A stretch of 64,000 nucleotides of DNA from Streptomyces sp. NBC_01255. Lineage in GTDB: Bacteria; Actinomycetota; Actinomycetes; Streptomycetales; Streptomycetaceae. The stretch is taken from assembly GCF_036226445.1 (NCBI RefSeq), contig NZ_CP108474.1, positions 2,666,001-2,730,000 on the forward strand, given 5' to 3'. Positions 9,199-17,993 of this stretch are shown piece after piece. The translations under genes were made by a program, and so were the position numbers. Below the pieces are notes generated by a model. It saw only the letters and a program-made list of their open reading frames with translations, searched no databases and had not been told where the DNA came from. Position 1 is the stretch's first letter; each line of letters starts with the position of its first letter.

Positions 9199-9966
9199 TT
9201 AGGCGAACTTCGCCTTGCCCGGGCCCTCCTCGACGAAGCTGCGCATCCCGGTCTCGCGGTCCGCGGTCGCGAACAGCCCCGCGAACCAGGTGCGTTCGAT
9301 GGCGAGACCGGTGTCGATGTCGGCCTCCAGACCCTGGTCGACCGCCTCCTTCGCGGCCCGCAGGGCGACCGCCGGACCCTGCGCCAGCTTCGCGGCCCAG
9401 GCGTGCGCCTGCTCGTACACCTCGGCGGCCGGGACGACCCGGTCGACCAGGCCGAGGGTGAGGGCCTCGTCCGCCTTCACCATGCGGCCGGTGAAGATGA
9501 GGTCCTTGGCGCGGGAGGGGCCGATCAGCCGGGAGAGCCGCTGGGTGCCGCCGGCGCCGGGGATCAGACCGAGCAGGATCTCGGGCTGGCCCAGCTTCGC
9601 GTTGTCGGCGGCGATCCGGTAGTCGGCGCAGAGCGCGAGCTCGCAGCCGCCCCCGAGGGCGTAGCCGGTGATCGCGGCGACGACGGGCTTGGGGATGCGG
9701 GCGATCGCCGTGAAGGAGTCCTGGAGGGCGCGCGAGCGCTTGACCATGGCCACGTGGTCCATGACCTGCATCTCCTTGATGTCCGCGCCGGCCGCGAACA
9801 CCTTCTCGCCGCCGTAGAGGATCACGGCCCGCACGTCGTCGCGGTCGGTCGCCTCCTGGGCCAGCTCGCGCAGCCGGTCCTGGACGGCGATGTCGAGGGC
9901 GTTCATCGGGGGGCGGTCGAGGCGGATCGTGCCGACACCATCGGCGACTTCGAGGTTCACAGTCAT
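9199..9966 (-). CDS. Enoyl-CoA hydratase/isomerase (crotonase) family protein
   Basis: The 255-residue crotonase-fold enzyme probably hydrates 2-trans-enoyl-CoA in beta-oxidation or a related acyl-CoA pathway. The oxyanion-hole region reads AAGADIKEM (about residue 60) and the second glycine segment GYALGGGCELAL (about 101-112). Both catalytic glutamates of true hydratases appear present, in GGGCELA and in GQPEILLGLIPGAGG. That favours hydratase over isomerase or ligase relatives. No acyl-CoA dehydrogenase or thiolase is adjacent and it looks monocistronic: strong terminators lie on both sides. Confidence 0.93.
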   Translation of the reverse strand: MTVNLEVADGVGTIRLDRPPMNALDIAVQDRLRELAQEATDRDDVRAVILYGGEKVFAAGADIKEMQVMDHVAMVKRSRALQDSFTAIARIPKPVVAAITGYALGGGCELALCADYRIAADNAKLGQPEILLGLIPGAGGTQRLSRLIGPSRAKDLIFTGRMVKADEALTLGLVDRVVPAAEVYEQAHAWAAKLAQGPAVALRAAKEAVDQGLEADIDTGLAIERTWFAGLFATADRETGMRSFVEEGPGKAKFA

Positions 9967-9992
9967 GGGAGGAAGGTTAGTCCGCGTTAACG

Positions 9993-10035
9993 CCGAGGGG
10001 CCCGGTGCTGTTGCTCACAGCACCGGGCCCCTCGG
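9993..10035 (-). terminator. 19-bp perfect stem terminator of first L,D-transpeptidase gene
   Basis: CCGAGGGGCCCGGTGCTGT pairs perfectly over 19 bp with its complement around a TGCTC loop, 8 bp beyond the L,D-transpeptidase stop on the minus strand. Confidence 0.88.
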
Positions 10036-10042
10036 GAGTGTC

Positions 10043-11311
10043 TTAAGCGGTCCACTCCGACCACGGCATGTTCCAGCCGTTGAGGCCGTTCTCCGGCTGG
10101 ATCTGCTTGTCCTTGGAGTTCTTCACGACGATCACGTCACCGATGATCGAACGGTCGAAGAACCAGGCCGCGGGGGTCGAACTGTCGCCCGCGCCGCGCG
10201 TGTCCGACAGACCGACGCAGCCGTGGCTGACGTTGGAGGAACCGAAGGTGCTCTTCGGGGCCCAGTAGTTGCCGTGCACGAAGGTGCCCGAGGTGGAGAG
10301 CCGCATCGCGTGCGGGACGTCCTTGATGTCGTACTCGCCGCCGAAGCCGACCGTGGCCCCGTTCATGCGGGTCACCTTGTACTTCTCGCTGATGACCATC
10401 TGGCCGTTGTACGTGGTCGTCGACGGGGCGCCCGCGGTGATCGGCAGCGTCTTGATGATCGCGCCGTCCCGCTCGATCTTCATCGTCTTGGCACTCGCGT
10501 CGACGGTGGAGACCTGGCGACGGCCGATGGTGAAGGTGATGGTCTTCTTCTGCTTGCCGTAGACGCCCGGGCGTCCCTCGACGCCGTCCAGGTTGAGGTC
10601 GACGGTGACCTTGGTGCCCGCGGCCCAGTACTCCTCCGGGCGGAAGTCGAGGCGGTCGTTGCCGAACCAGTGCCCCTCGATCTCCACGGCCGGCTCGGCC
10701 GTCACCTTGATGGCCTTCTCGACGGCCTCCGGGTCGGTGATGCCCCGGGTGAAGTTGACGGAGACCGGCATGCCGACGCCGACGGTCGAACCGTCCTCCG
10801 GCGTGTAGTGGCCGATGAAGGTGTTCTTCGGGACCAGGGTGGTGAAGGTGGTGTCCTTCGCCGACTCACGGCCCTCGGCGTCCTTCGCGATCGCGTGGAC
10901 CTTGTACTGCGTCCCCGCCGAAAGGTGGGCGCTGGGCGCCCAGCTGGCCCCGTCCGCCGCGATCTTGCCCTCGACCGCGGCACCCTTGGAGTCGGCGACC
11001 GTGACCGTGGTCAGCTTGCCCTGCGCCGCGGTGACCTTGAGGGCCCCGCTGGTGGCGACCGAGTCGGCGCCGTCCTTCGGAAGGATCGTCACGACCGCCT
11101 GGGAGGCGGCGTTCTCCGGCTTGCCGCTCCCCTGCGACGCCGGGTCCTGGCCCCCCTTGCCGCCGCCGGTGGCGGTCTCGCCGCCGCCGCAGGCGGTGAG
11201 GACGATGAGCAGCGCCCCCGCGGCCAGCGCCTGCAGACGGACGCCCCCGCGTCGTCGGCCGCGCCGGCCGTTCGCTCCTACCGATGCCCCCGATATCGGC
11301 TGCCCGTTCAC
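10043..11311 (-). CDS. L,D-transpeptidase lipoprotein (YkuD)
   Basis: This enzyme forms 3->3 peptidoglycan cross-links outside the membrane using a catalytic cysteine. The 422-residue precursor has an arginine-rich N-terminus, a hydrophobic segment ending in the lipobox LTAC at about residue 41, a Gly/Thr-rich linker, two Ig-like beta domains (about 70-280) and a C-terminal YkuD domain. The active site is SHGCVGL with Cys at about 365, preceded by HGNYW. The architecture matches actinobacterial LDTs of the LdtMt2 type. A paralogue of the same design lies immediately upstream on the same strand. A possible ECF-sigma promoter lies about 100 bp upstream of the start. Confidence 0.95.
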   Translation of the reverse strand: MNGQPISGASVGANGRRGRRRGGVRLQALAAGALLIVLTACGGGETATGGGKGGQDPASQGSGKPENAASQAVVTILPKDGADSVATSGALKVTAAQGKLTTVTVADSKGAAVEGKIAADGASWAPSAHLSAGTQYKVHAIAKDAEGRESAKDTTFTTLVPKNTFIGHYTPEDGSTVGVGMPVSVNFTRGITDPEAVEKAIKVTAEPAVEIEGHWFGNDRLDFRPEEYWAAGTKVTVDLNLDGVEGRPGVYGKQKKTITFTIGRRQVSTVDASAKTMKIERDGAIIKTLPITAGAPSTTTYNGQMVISEKYKVTRMNGATVGFGGEYDIKDVPHAMRLSTSGTFVHGNYWAPKSTFGSSNVSHGCVGLSDTRGAGDSSTPAAWFFDRSIIGDVIVVKNSKDKQIQPENGLNGWNMPWSEWTA

Positions 11312-11413
11312 TGTGGTCGTCTCCCCTCACGCGGCCTGGCAACGCCACGGCCCCACCCCCGTGCGCATCCACTCGCGCACACGGCGCTAGATAATCACAC
11401 CGCAGGACACGAA

Positions 11414-11438
11414 AGATCCTCGCGAATGTCACCGTTCC
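11414..11438 (-). promoter_or_regulatory. Candidate SigE-like ECF promoter for L,D-transpeptidase
   Basis: On the minus strand GGAAC (11438-11434) is followed after 17 nt by TCT (11416-11414), about 100 bp upstream of the transpeptidase start. GGAAC with a TCT-like -10 is characteristic of the cell-envelope stress factor SigE of Streptomyces, whose regulon includes envelope enzymes. The match is by eye. Confidence 0.35.
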
Positions 11439-11507
11439 GTCCCGATCGACGTGCTAGGGCGAAAGGGCGATGACCTGGTGACGAAAGGGACGCAAGGGGG
11501 GACGCGA

Positions 11508-11540
11508 GAGGGACCCGCGAGGGACCCGCGAGGGACCCGA
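11508..11540. repeat. Three 11-bp tandem repeats
   Basis: GAGGGACCCGC is repeated three times head to tail (the last base of the third copy differs), just beyond the stop codon of the second L,D-transpeptidase gene. Probably a replication-slippage product; no function assigned. Confidence 0.7.
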
Positions 11541-11545
11541 GAGGC

Positions 11546-12763
11546 TCAGCGCAGCGCCGAACCGGCCTTCCACTGGACCCAGTCCATGTTCCATCCACCG
11601 AGCCCGTTGTCGGGAGCGACCTTCCGGTCACGCGAGTTGACGACCTCCACCACGTCGCCGATGAGCGTCCGGTCGAAGAACCAGCCCGCCGGGGAGTCCG
11701 CGCTGCCGCCCTTCTCGTCCCGCAGCCCCACACAGCCGTGGCTGACGTTCGCGGTGCCGAACGTACCGGGCGAGGCCCAGTAGTTGCCGTGCAGGAAGGT
11801 CCCCGACTCGGTGAGCCGCATCGCGTGCGGGACGTCCTTGATGTCGTACTCGCCGCCGAAGCCGACCGTCCGCCCGTCCATCCGCGTCACGTCGTACAGC
11901 TCCGTGACGACCATCTTCCCGTTGTACGTGGTGGTCTTCGGCGCGCCCGCGGTGATCGGCACGGTGGTCAGGACCTCGCCGTTCCTGCGGACCTCCATGG
12001 TGTGCGCGGCGGCGTCGACCAGGGAGACCTGGGAGCGGCCGACGGTGAAGCCGACCTTCTTGCGCTGGATGCCGTACACCCCGGGCGCCCCCTCGACGTC
12101 GCGGAGCGCGAGCTCGACGGTGACCTTCGTCCCGGGCTGCCAGTACGCGGCGGGGCGGAAGTCGAGCCGCTCCTTGCCGAACCAGTGGCCGACGACCTCG
12201 ACCGGCGGGTCCGAGGTGATCCGGACGGCGCGCTCGACGGCGTCCCGGTTCTCGATGGGCCGGTTGAAGGAGAAGGAGACGATCATGCCGGTGCCGACAG
12301 TGGAACGGTTCTCCGGCTTGAAGTAGCCGATGAACCGGCTCTCCGGCACCACCGTCGTGAAGGTGGTGTGCCGGGCCGAGCGGCGGCCGTGCGCGTCGAG
12401 CGCGACGGCGTCCACGCTGTACTTGGCGGCCAGCGCCAGCCGGGCGTCGGCCCGGGGCCGCCAGCGCAGCCCGTCGGCGGAGATCTCGCCGGCGACCCGG
12501 GTCCGCTGGGCGTCCTCGACCTGGACGACCGTCACCCGTTCGAGCCGCCCGCTGTCCACCCGTACCTCGACGGGTCCCTCGGCAGGCACCCCCCGGCTGC
12601 CGTCCTCCGGATTCACCCGGATGACGTCCCCGGGGGCCCGCGCCTTGCCCGGCAGGGAGATGTCGATGCCCCCCTGGCCGTCCGTTCCTGTGCAGCCCAC
12701 GAGGCCCGCCATCAGTCCCGCCACCGCGAGGGCGTACCCCGCCCGCTTCCATACACGATTCAC
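11546..12763 (-). CDS. Second L,D-transpeptidase lipoprotein (YkuD)
   Basis: The 405-residue protein has the same architecture as its downstream neighbour: lipoprotein signal (lipobox LVGC at about residue 23), two Ig-like domains with FTTVVPESRFIGYF and VGHWFGKERLDFRP segments, and a C-terminal YkuD domain with SHGCVGL (Cys about 344). The start is taken as GTG 12763, giving VNRVWKR followed directly by the signal helix. A longer open frame extends 132 codons upstream but has no signal-like sequence and overlaps the glgX leader. The pair probably arose by tandem duplication and may differ in timing or substrate. It is divergent from glgX. Confidence 0.93.
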   Translation of the reverse strand: MNRVWKRAGYALAVAGLMAGLVGCTGTDGQGGIDISLPGKARAPGDVIRVNPEDGSRGVPAEGPVEVRVDSGRLERVTVVQVEDAQRTRVAGEISADGLRWRPRADARLALAAKYSVDAVALDAHGRRSARHTTFTTVVPESRFIGYFKPENRSTVGTGMIVSFSFNRPIENRDAVERAVRITSDPPVEVVGHWFGKERLDFRPAAYWQPGTKVTVELALRDVEGAPGVYGIQRKKVGFTVGRSQVSLVDAAAHTMEVRRNGEVLTTVPITAGAPKTTTYNGKMVVTELYDVTRMDGRTVGFGGEYDIKDVPHAMRLTESGTFLHGNYWASPGTFGTANVSHGCVGLRDEKGGSADSPAGWFFDRTLIGDVVEVVNSRDRKVAPDNGLGGWNMDWVQWKAGSALR

Positions 12764-12870
12764 GCTCGGCCCAACGACAGCCCCCCTCCAGGGGAAACGT
12801 GCGTGCGGGCCATGTTGGGAGCACGGCCGTGCGGGCAGAACAGGGAGGACGACGGGAAAGAGCGACGCGT

Positions 12871-12900
12871 GGGAGTGGCGGCCGGGACGCCGCCGCTCCC
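12871..12900 (+). promoter_or_regulatory. Leader hairpin upstream of glgX
   Basis: GGGAGTGGCGGC pairs with GCCGCCGCTCCC over 12 bp (one wobble) around a 6-nt loop, ending 38 bp before the glgX start. It lies in the 175-bp divergent region shared with the L,D-transpeptidase gene and may affect glgX mRNA; function inferred. Confidence 0.4.
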
Positions 12901-12938
12901 GCGGGTGCGGGCCCCACGAGCCGCGGGAGGCCGGGACG

Positions 12939-15164
12939 GTGTCGAGCGCAGCCGAGCAGGAGGCGGTACAGGAGCATGCCCTGGAGCGGGCCGGGCCGGA
13001 GGGGGCGAGCAGGACACCCCCTCCGGTGTGGCCGGGGGCGCCGACGCCCCTCGGTGCCCGCTGCCGGGTCGGGCCCGGTGGGGTGACGGGCACCAACTTC
13101 GCCCTGTGGGCGGGGGGCGCGGAGGCCGTGGAGCTGTGCCTCTTCGACGCGGACGGCACGGAGCGGCGGCTGCCGCTGACCGAGCTGACCCATGAGATCT
13201 GGCACGGCTTCGTGCCCGGGGTCGGCGCCGGGCAGCGGTACGGCTACCGGGTGCACGGCCGCTGGGACCCGTGGACGGGTGCCCGCTGGAACCCGGCGAA
13301 GCTGCTCCTCGACCCGTACGCGCGAGCCGTCGAGGGAGACTTCGCGCTCCCTCCCGAGGTGTACGGACACGTACGGGACTGGCCTCAGCAGCATGTCGCC
13401 GACACCGTCCGCGACGACCGGGACTCCGCTCCGTACGTTCCGAAGGGGGTCGTCGTCCACGACGACGACGACTGGTCGGACGACCGCAGGCCCAAGACGC
13501 CCTGGCAGGACTCCGTCATCTACGAGCTGCACGTGAAGGGCTTCACCCAGCAGCACCCCGGCATCCCGGAGCGGCTCCGCGGCACGTACGCGGGGCTCGC
13601 GCACCCGGCGGCGATCGAGCACCTCGTACGGCTGGGAGTGACGGCCGTGGAACTGCTCCCGGTCCACCAGTTCGCGCACGAGGACCACCTCCTCCGGCGC
13701 GGGCTGAAGAACTACTGGGGCTACAACTCCCTCGGCTACTTCGCCCCGCACGCCGCCTACTCGTCCTCCGGGACGACCGGGCAGCAGGTCGGCGAGTTCA
13801 AGCGGATGGTGCGGGCGCTGCACGCGGCCGGGATCGAGGTCATCCTCGACGTCGTCTACAACCACACGGCGGAGGCGGGCGAGCTGGGCCCCACCCTCTC
13901 CCTCAAGGGCATCGACAACCGCGGCTACTACCGGCTCCAGTCCGACGCCCGCCGGTACGCCGACTACACGGGCTGCGGCAACACGCTGCACGTCGTCCAG
14001 CCGCAGGTGCTGCGCCTCATCACCGACTCGCTGCGCTACTGGGTGACGGAGATGGGCGTCGACGGCTTCCGCTTCGACCTGGCGGCGGCCCTGGCCCGCT
14101 CGATGCACGACGTCGACATGCTGTCCCCGTTCCTGGCGGTCATCGCCCAGGACCCGGTCCTGCGCCGGGTCAAACTGATCGCCGAGCCCTGGGACGTCGG
14201 CAACGGCGGCTACCAGGTAGGGGCCTTCCCTCCTCTCTGGACCGAGTGGAACGACCGCTACCGGGACGCCGTACGGGACTTCTGGCGGGGCGCCCTGCCC
14301 GACGTGCGGGACCTCGGCTACCGGCTCTCCGGCTCCAGCGACCTGTACGCCTGGGGCGGGCGGCGGCCGTACGCCTCCGTCAACTTCGTCACCGCGCACG
14401 ACGGTTTCACGCTCCGGGACCTCGTCACGTACGAGCGGAAGCACAACGAGGCCAACGGCGAGGGGAACCGGGACGGCACCCACGACAACCGCTCCTGGAA
14501 CTGCGGAACGGAGGGCGAGACGGACGACCCGGAGATCCAGGCCCTGCGCCTCCGCCAGCTCCGCAACCTCCTCACCACCCTGCTCCTCTCCACCGGCGTC
14601 CCGATGCTCGTCGCCGGCGACGAGATGGGCCGCACCCAGGGCGGCAACAACAACGCGTACTGCCAGGACAACGAGATCGGCTGGCTCGACTGGTCGCTGC
14701 CGGACGACCCGGGGCGGGCCCAGCTCCTCGCCCTGACCCGCCGGCTGCTCGCCCTGCGCCACCGCCACCCGGTGCTGCGCCGCCGGGCCTTCTTCTCGGG
14801 GCGGCCGCAGGGCGCGGACGGGCTGCGGGACCTGGCCTGGTTCGGCGCGGACGGCGGCGAGATGACGGAGCGGGACTGGTACGCGCCGACGGCGACGCTC
14901 GGCCTCTACCTCTCGGGCCGGGACATCCCCGGCCGGGACGAGCGCGGGGAGCAGATCACCGACGACAGCTTCCTCGCCGTCCTGCACGCCGGATCGGGGC
15001 CGCTGGAGTTCCGGCTGCCGGGACCGCCGTGGGCGGAGTCGTACGAGCTCGTCGTGGACACCACCCTGGAGGACCAGTCGGGTGCGCCGGGGACGGAGTA
15101 CCGCGGCGGGGGCACGATCACGGTGGGCGGGCGCTCGACGGTGCTGCTGCGGGTGAAGGCCTGA
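12939..15164 (+). CDS. glgX: Glycogen debranching enzyme GlgX
   Basis: GlgX hydrolyses alpha-1,6 branches in phosphorylase-trimmed glycogen (GH13 subfamily 11). The 741-residue protein has an N-terminal CBM48 domain (GTNFALWA around residue 50) and a GH13 barrel. Its four conserved regions are DVVYNHTAE, GFRFDLAAALA (catalytic Asp), LIAEPWDVG (acid/base Glu) and FVTAHDGFT. A C-terminal beta domain follows. GTG 12939 is chosen because GGGAGG lies 8 nt upstream; the open frame extends further but without a start signal. It works with GlgP, GlgB and GlgE encoded 17-33 kb away in this window. The adjacent minus-strand response regulator ends 9 bp after it. Confidence 0.96.
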   Translation: MSSAAEQEAVQEHALERAGPEGASRTPPPVWPGAPTPLGARCRVGPGGVTGTNFALWAGGAEAVELCLFDADGTERRLPLTELTHEIWHGFVPGVGAGQRYGYRVHGRWDPWTGARWNPAKLLLDPYARAVEGDFALPPEVYGHVRDWPQQHVADTVRDDRDSAPYVPKGVVVHDDDDWSDDRRPKTPWQDSVIYELHVKGFTQQHPGIPERLRGTYAGLAHPAAIEHLVRLGVTAVELLPVHQFAHEDHLLRRGLKNYWGYNSLGYFAPHAAYSSSGTTGQQVGEFKRMVRALHAAGIEVILDVVYNHTAEAGELGPTLSLKGIDNRGYYRLQSDARRYADYTGCGNTLHVVQPQVLRLITDSLRYWVTEMGVDGFRFDLAAALARSMHDVDMLSPFLAVIAQDPVLRRVKLIAEPWDVGNGGYQVGAFPPLWTEWNDRYRDAVRDFWRGALPDVRDLGYRLSGSSDLYAWGGRRPYASVNFVTAHDGFTLRDLVTYERKHNEANGEGNRDGTHDNRSWNCGTEGETDDPEIQALRLRQLRNLLTTLLLSTGVPMLVAGDEMGRTQGGNNNAYCQDNEIGWLDWSLPDDPGRAQLLALTRRLLALRHRHPVLRRRAFFSGRPQGADGLRDLAWFGADGGEMTERDWYAPTATLGLYLSGRDIPGRDERGEQITDDSFLAVLHAGSGPLEFRLPGPPWAESYELVVDTTLEDQSGAPGTEYRGGGTITVGGRSTVLLRVKA

Positions 15165-15173
15165 GGCGGCCGG

Positions 15174-15833
15174 TCAGGCGCGGCCCAGGATCCCGCGGTC
15201 GTAGCCGGCGGCGACGGCGGCCGCGCGGTCCTTGACGCCCAGCTTGCCGTAGATGTGGGTGAGATGGGTCTTGACGGTGGCCTCGCTGATGAAGAGCTCG
15301 GCGGCGATGGCGCGATTGGCGGTGCCCTTCGCGACGAGGCCGAGGATCTCGCTCTCGCGGGCGGACAGGGTGGTGTCGGCGACGGCGGGCGTACGGACGG
15401 CGGTGACCAGGCGGGTGGCGACGGCCGGGGAGAGGACGGTGCGGCCCTCGGCCGCGGACCGCACGGCCGCGAACAGCTCCTCGCGCGGCGCGTCCTTGAG
15501 GAGGTAGCCGGTGGCGCCCGCCTCGATCGCCGGGAGGGTGTCCGTGTCGGTGTCGTACGTGGTGAGGACGAGGACCCGGGAGCGGGCGCCGCGGCGGGTG
15601 AGCTCGGCGATGGCGTCGACGCCGTTGCCGCCGGGCATGCGCAGGTCCATGAGGACGACGTCCGGGTCGAGGCTCAGGGCGAGGGCGACGCCCTCGACGC
15701 CGTCGGAGGCCTCGCCGAGGACACGGAAGCCGGATCCGGAGCCGGAACCGGAGCCGGCCGCGGTGAACATGCCGCGCAGGCCGTCCCGTACGACGGGGTG
15801 GTCGTCGACGATCAGGAGGGTGATGTCAGTCAT
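15174..15833 (-). CDS. NarL/LuxR-family response regulator
   Basis: The 219-residue regulator has an N-terminal receiver (phosphoacceptor about Asp63 in VVLMDLRMPG, Lys in GYLLKD) and a C-terminal LuxR helix-turn-helix (TLSARESEILGLVAKG and SEATVKTHLTHIYGKLG). The receiver contains a low-complexity Gly-Ser run (residues about 27-35) between helix 1 and strand 2, encoded by a short imperfect repeat; the adjacent family members lack it. Its ATG overlaps the stop of the upstream histidine kinase by 4 bp (ATGA), so the pair is co-translated. The gene order suggests that it controls the ABC-2 exporter immediately upstream of the kinase. Confidence 0.94.
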   Translation of the reverse strand: MTDITLLIVDDHPVVRDGLRGMFTAAGSGSGSGSGFRVLGEASDGVEGVALALSLDPDVVLMDLRMPGGNGVDAIAELTRRGARSRVLVLTTYDTDTDTLPAIEAGATGYLLKDAPREELFAAVRSAAEGRTVLSPAVATRLVTAVRTPAVADTTLSARESEILGLVAKGTANRAIAAELFISEATVKTHLTHIYGKLGVKDRAAAVAAGYDRGILGRA

Positions 15834-17161
15834 GGCGCGCCCAACGGTACGCGAGCGGAGATCGCCGTGCCCTCGCCCGGGGCCGCCTCCACGGTGACGG
15901 AGCCGGTGAGCCGTTCGGCGCGGGCGCGCATGCCGTCGAGGCCGAACCCACCTCCCGAGCCGTCGCGTTCGGTCCGGGCGCGCGGGTCGAAGCCGCGGCC
16001 GTCGTCCCGTACGTCGAGGGCGATCTCGTCGCCCATGTAGGAGAGGGTGACGCCGGCCCGGGAGGCGCCGGAGTGGCGGGCGGCGTTGGACAGGGCCTCC
16101 TGGGCGATCCGCAGGAGGGTGGCGGCGACCTCGTCGTGGAGGGGCAGTTCGGTGCCGGTGACGGTGAACCGGGTGTCGACGCCGGTGCGTTCGGCCCAGT
16201 CGGCGACGGTCTTGCGCAGGGCCTGGGGCAGGGCGTCGTGCTCCAGGGCGACCGGGCTCAGGTTCCGCACGGAGCGGCGGGCCTCGCCGAGGCTGTCCCG
16301 GGCGAGGCCGGCGGCCCGCCGGAGGTGGGTGTCGGCGCGCTCGCGGTCGGGGGTGGCGGTCGCGGCCTGGAGCTGGGCGATGACGCCGGTGAGGCCCTGG
16401 GCGATGGTGTCGTGGATCTCGGCGGCGAGCCGGCGGCGCTCGTCGGCGACCCCGGCCTCCCGGGCCTGGAGGAGGAGTTGGGCCTGGAGGGTGGCGTTCT
16501 CGGCGAGGGCCCGTTCGAGGCGGGCGTTGGTGCGGCCGAGTTCGGCGATGGTCTCGGCGCGTTCGGCGGCGCGCTCGGCCTCTCTGGTGCCGAGGTGGGA
16601 GAAGACGACGGCGAGCCCGGCGTTGAGGGCGAAGAGACCGCCGAAGGCCAGCCACTGGACGAGGCTCTTGGGCGGCAGCCCGCCGGACTGGGCGCCGGCC
16701 ATGGTGACGGCGGTGACGAGGAGTCCGGCGCGGGAGACGCGGCGGGGCAGGACGTGCTCGGCGTCGAAGGAGCCGATGGAGGCGTAGATCGCGAAGAAGG
16801 GGTTGAGCCAGCAGAGAGCGAAGGCGAGGGCGGTCCGGAGGGCGAAGTAGGCGACGGAGGCGGGCCCGGGCGCCCCGGCCACGAGCACGGGCCCCGCGGC
16901 ACAGGGCGGTTCGCCGCCGGGGCCGGACTCCGGGCCCGGGCGGGCGTCGGCGGCGAGTCGCGCGCGGACGCGGACGCAGCGGCGGTCCCACCCCACCTGG
17001 AGGGCGAGCGCAGCGAGCAGCAGGGCTCCGGCCATGGCTTGCTGCTCGCCGTTCATGAACGCGCCCGCCGACGCGGCGGCGATGACAGTGGCGAGGGCGA
17101 GCAGCCCGTACGGCCCCCAGCGGAAGAACTGGTGCCAGCGGTCCTCGATGGTGATGGGCAT
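15830..17161 (-). CDS. NarL-type sensor histidine kinase
   Basis: The 443-residue membrane kinase has about six N-terminal transmembrane segments (residues 15-190), then a coiled linker (about 195-240). A HisKA_3 dimerisation helix follows with the phosphorylated His at about 250 (RRRLAAEIHDTIAQG), then an HATPase domain (QEALSNAARHSG, DDGRGFDP, GFGLDGM). The ATG at 17161 is chosen because GAGGGAGGGG lies directly upstream. There is no large extracytoplasmic loop, so it probably senses a membrane signal, as LiaS/DesK-like kinases do. The ABC-2 genes upstream on the same strand make an antibiotic or envelope-stress detoxification module plausible. Confidence 0.94.
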   Translation of the reverse strand: MPITIEDRWHQFFRWGPYGLLALATVIAAASAGAFMNGEQQAMAGALLLAALALQVGWDRRCVRVRARLAADARPGPESGPGGEPPCAAGPVLVAGAPGPASVAYFALRTALAFALCWLNPFFAIYASIGSFDAEHVLPRRVSRAGLLVTAVTMAGAQSGGLPPKSLVQWLAFGGLFALNAGLAVVFSHLGTREAERAAERAETIAELGRTNARLERALAENATLQAQLLLQAREAGVADERRRLAAEIHDTIAQGLTGVIAQLQAATATPDRERADTHLRRAAGLARDSLGEARRSVRNLSPVALEHDALPQALRKTVADWAERTGVDTRFTVTGTELPLHDEVAATLLRIAQEALSNAARHSGASRAGVTLSYMGDEIALDVRDDGRGFDPRARTERDGSGGGFGLDGMRARAERLTGSVTVEAAPGEGTAISARVPLGAP

Positions 17162-17185
17162 CGACCCCTCCCTCGCACACGGGCT

Positions 17186-17248
17186 CACTGCCCGGTCGTC
17201 ACTGTCCGGTCGTCACTGCCCGGTCGTCACTGTCCGGTCGTCACTGCC
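17186..17248. repeat. 14-bp tandem repeat, 4.5 copies in an alternating pattern
   Basis: CACTGCCCGGTCGT and CACTGTCCGGTCGT alternate (C/T difference) for four full units and a 7-bp partial fifth, filling most of the gap between the ABC-2 permease and the kinase. The repeat supplies the permease stop codon and reaches 5 bp into its last codons. It is effectively two copies of a 28-bp unit, probably variable between strains. Confidence 0.85.
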
Positions 17249-17993
17249 AGCGGAACCAGCGCACCGAAGCGGCGGTCAGCACGACCGTCCAACCACCCAT
17301 CACGGCGAGCGCTGCCCAGTCGGGCCAGCCACCGGACATGGCCGTGTCCAGTGCCTGGGAGGCGGCACCGTACGGGGTGAGCTGGACGATCTGCTGGAGA
17401 GTATCCGGCATGGCCTGGACGGGCACCCAGACGCCCGCGGTGAACATGGTCGGGAAGAAGACGACCGAGCCGACGGCGGTGGCGATCTTCTGGGTGCGGG
17501 AGACCGCGCAGACGGCGCCACCCAGCGCGAGGCCGCACGCGACGGCGAGGAGCAGGGCGAGGGCGTAGCCGGGGAGGTTCTCCGGCAGGGCGACGCCGAA
17601 GGCGAGCCGGCCGACCGTGATCACGAGCAGCGAGGAGACGAGCGCGGCGACGGCGTGCAGGGCGAGCTGGGCGGTCAGCAGCGCTCCGGGGCGTACGGGC
17701 GTGGTGGACATCCGGCGCAGGATGCCGCGTTCGCGGTAGCCGGCGAGGACCGGGGGCATGGCCTGGAGTCCGGACATGATCAGGGCGAAGAGCACGGAGA
17801 CGGGGACGTACAGGTCGATGACCCGGCGCCCGCCGAGGTCGTCGGAGGCCTCCCGGAAGGAGGGGATCAGGCCGAGGATCACGAGCAGGACGGTCGGCGA
17901 GACCATCATCCAGAACAGGGAGCCGGGCTCCCGGGCGAAGAGCCGGGCCTCGGTGCGCAGCACGGCACGGGTGGCGGTGGTGGTGGCGCTCAT
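17241..17993 (-). CDS. ABC-2 type exporter permease
   Basis: The 250-residue protein has six predicted membrane helices and the features of daunorubicin-resistance (DrrB-like) ABC-2 permeases: an N-terminal LRTEARLFAREPG amphipathic start, the YRERGILRRMSTTPVRP cytosolic loop and a late ELTPYG-like segment (QLTPYGAASQAL). It should form the membrane channel for the ATPase encoded immediately upstream, whose stop overlaps its start by 4 bp (ATGA). The substrate is unknown; drugs or lipids are usual. The following two-component system suggests inducible expression. Confidence 0.92.
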   Translation of the reverse strand: MSATTTATRAVLRTEARLFAREPGSLFWMMVSPTVLLVILGLIPSFREASDDLGGRRVIDLYVPVSVLFALIMSGLQAMPPVLAGYRERGILRRMSTTPVRPGALLTAQLALHAVAALVSSLLVITVGRLAFGVALPENLPGYALALLLAVACGLALGGAVCAVSRTQKIATAVGSVVFFPTMFTAGVWVPVQAMPDTLQQIVQLTPYGAASQALDTAMSGGWPDWAALAVMGGWTVVLTAASVRWFRWQ

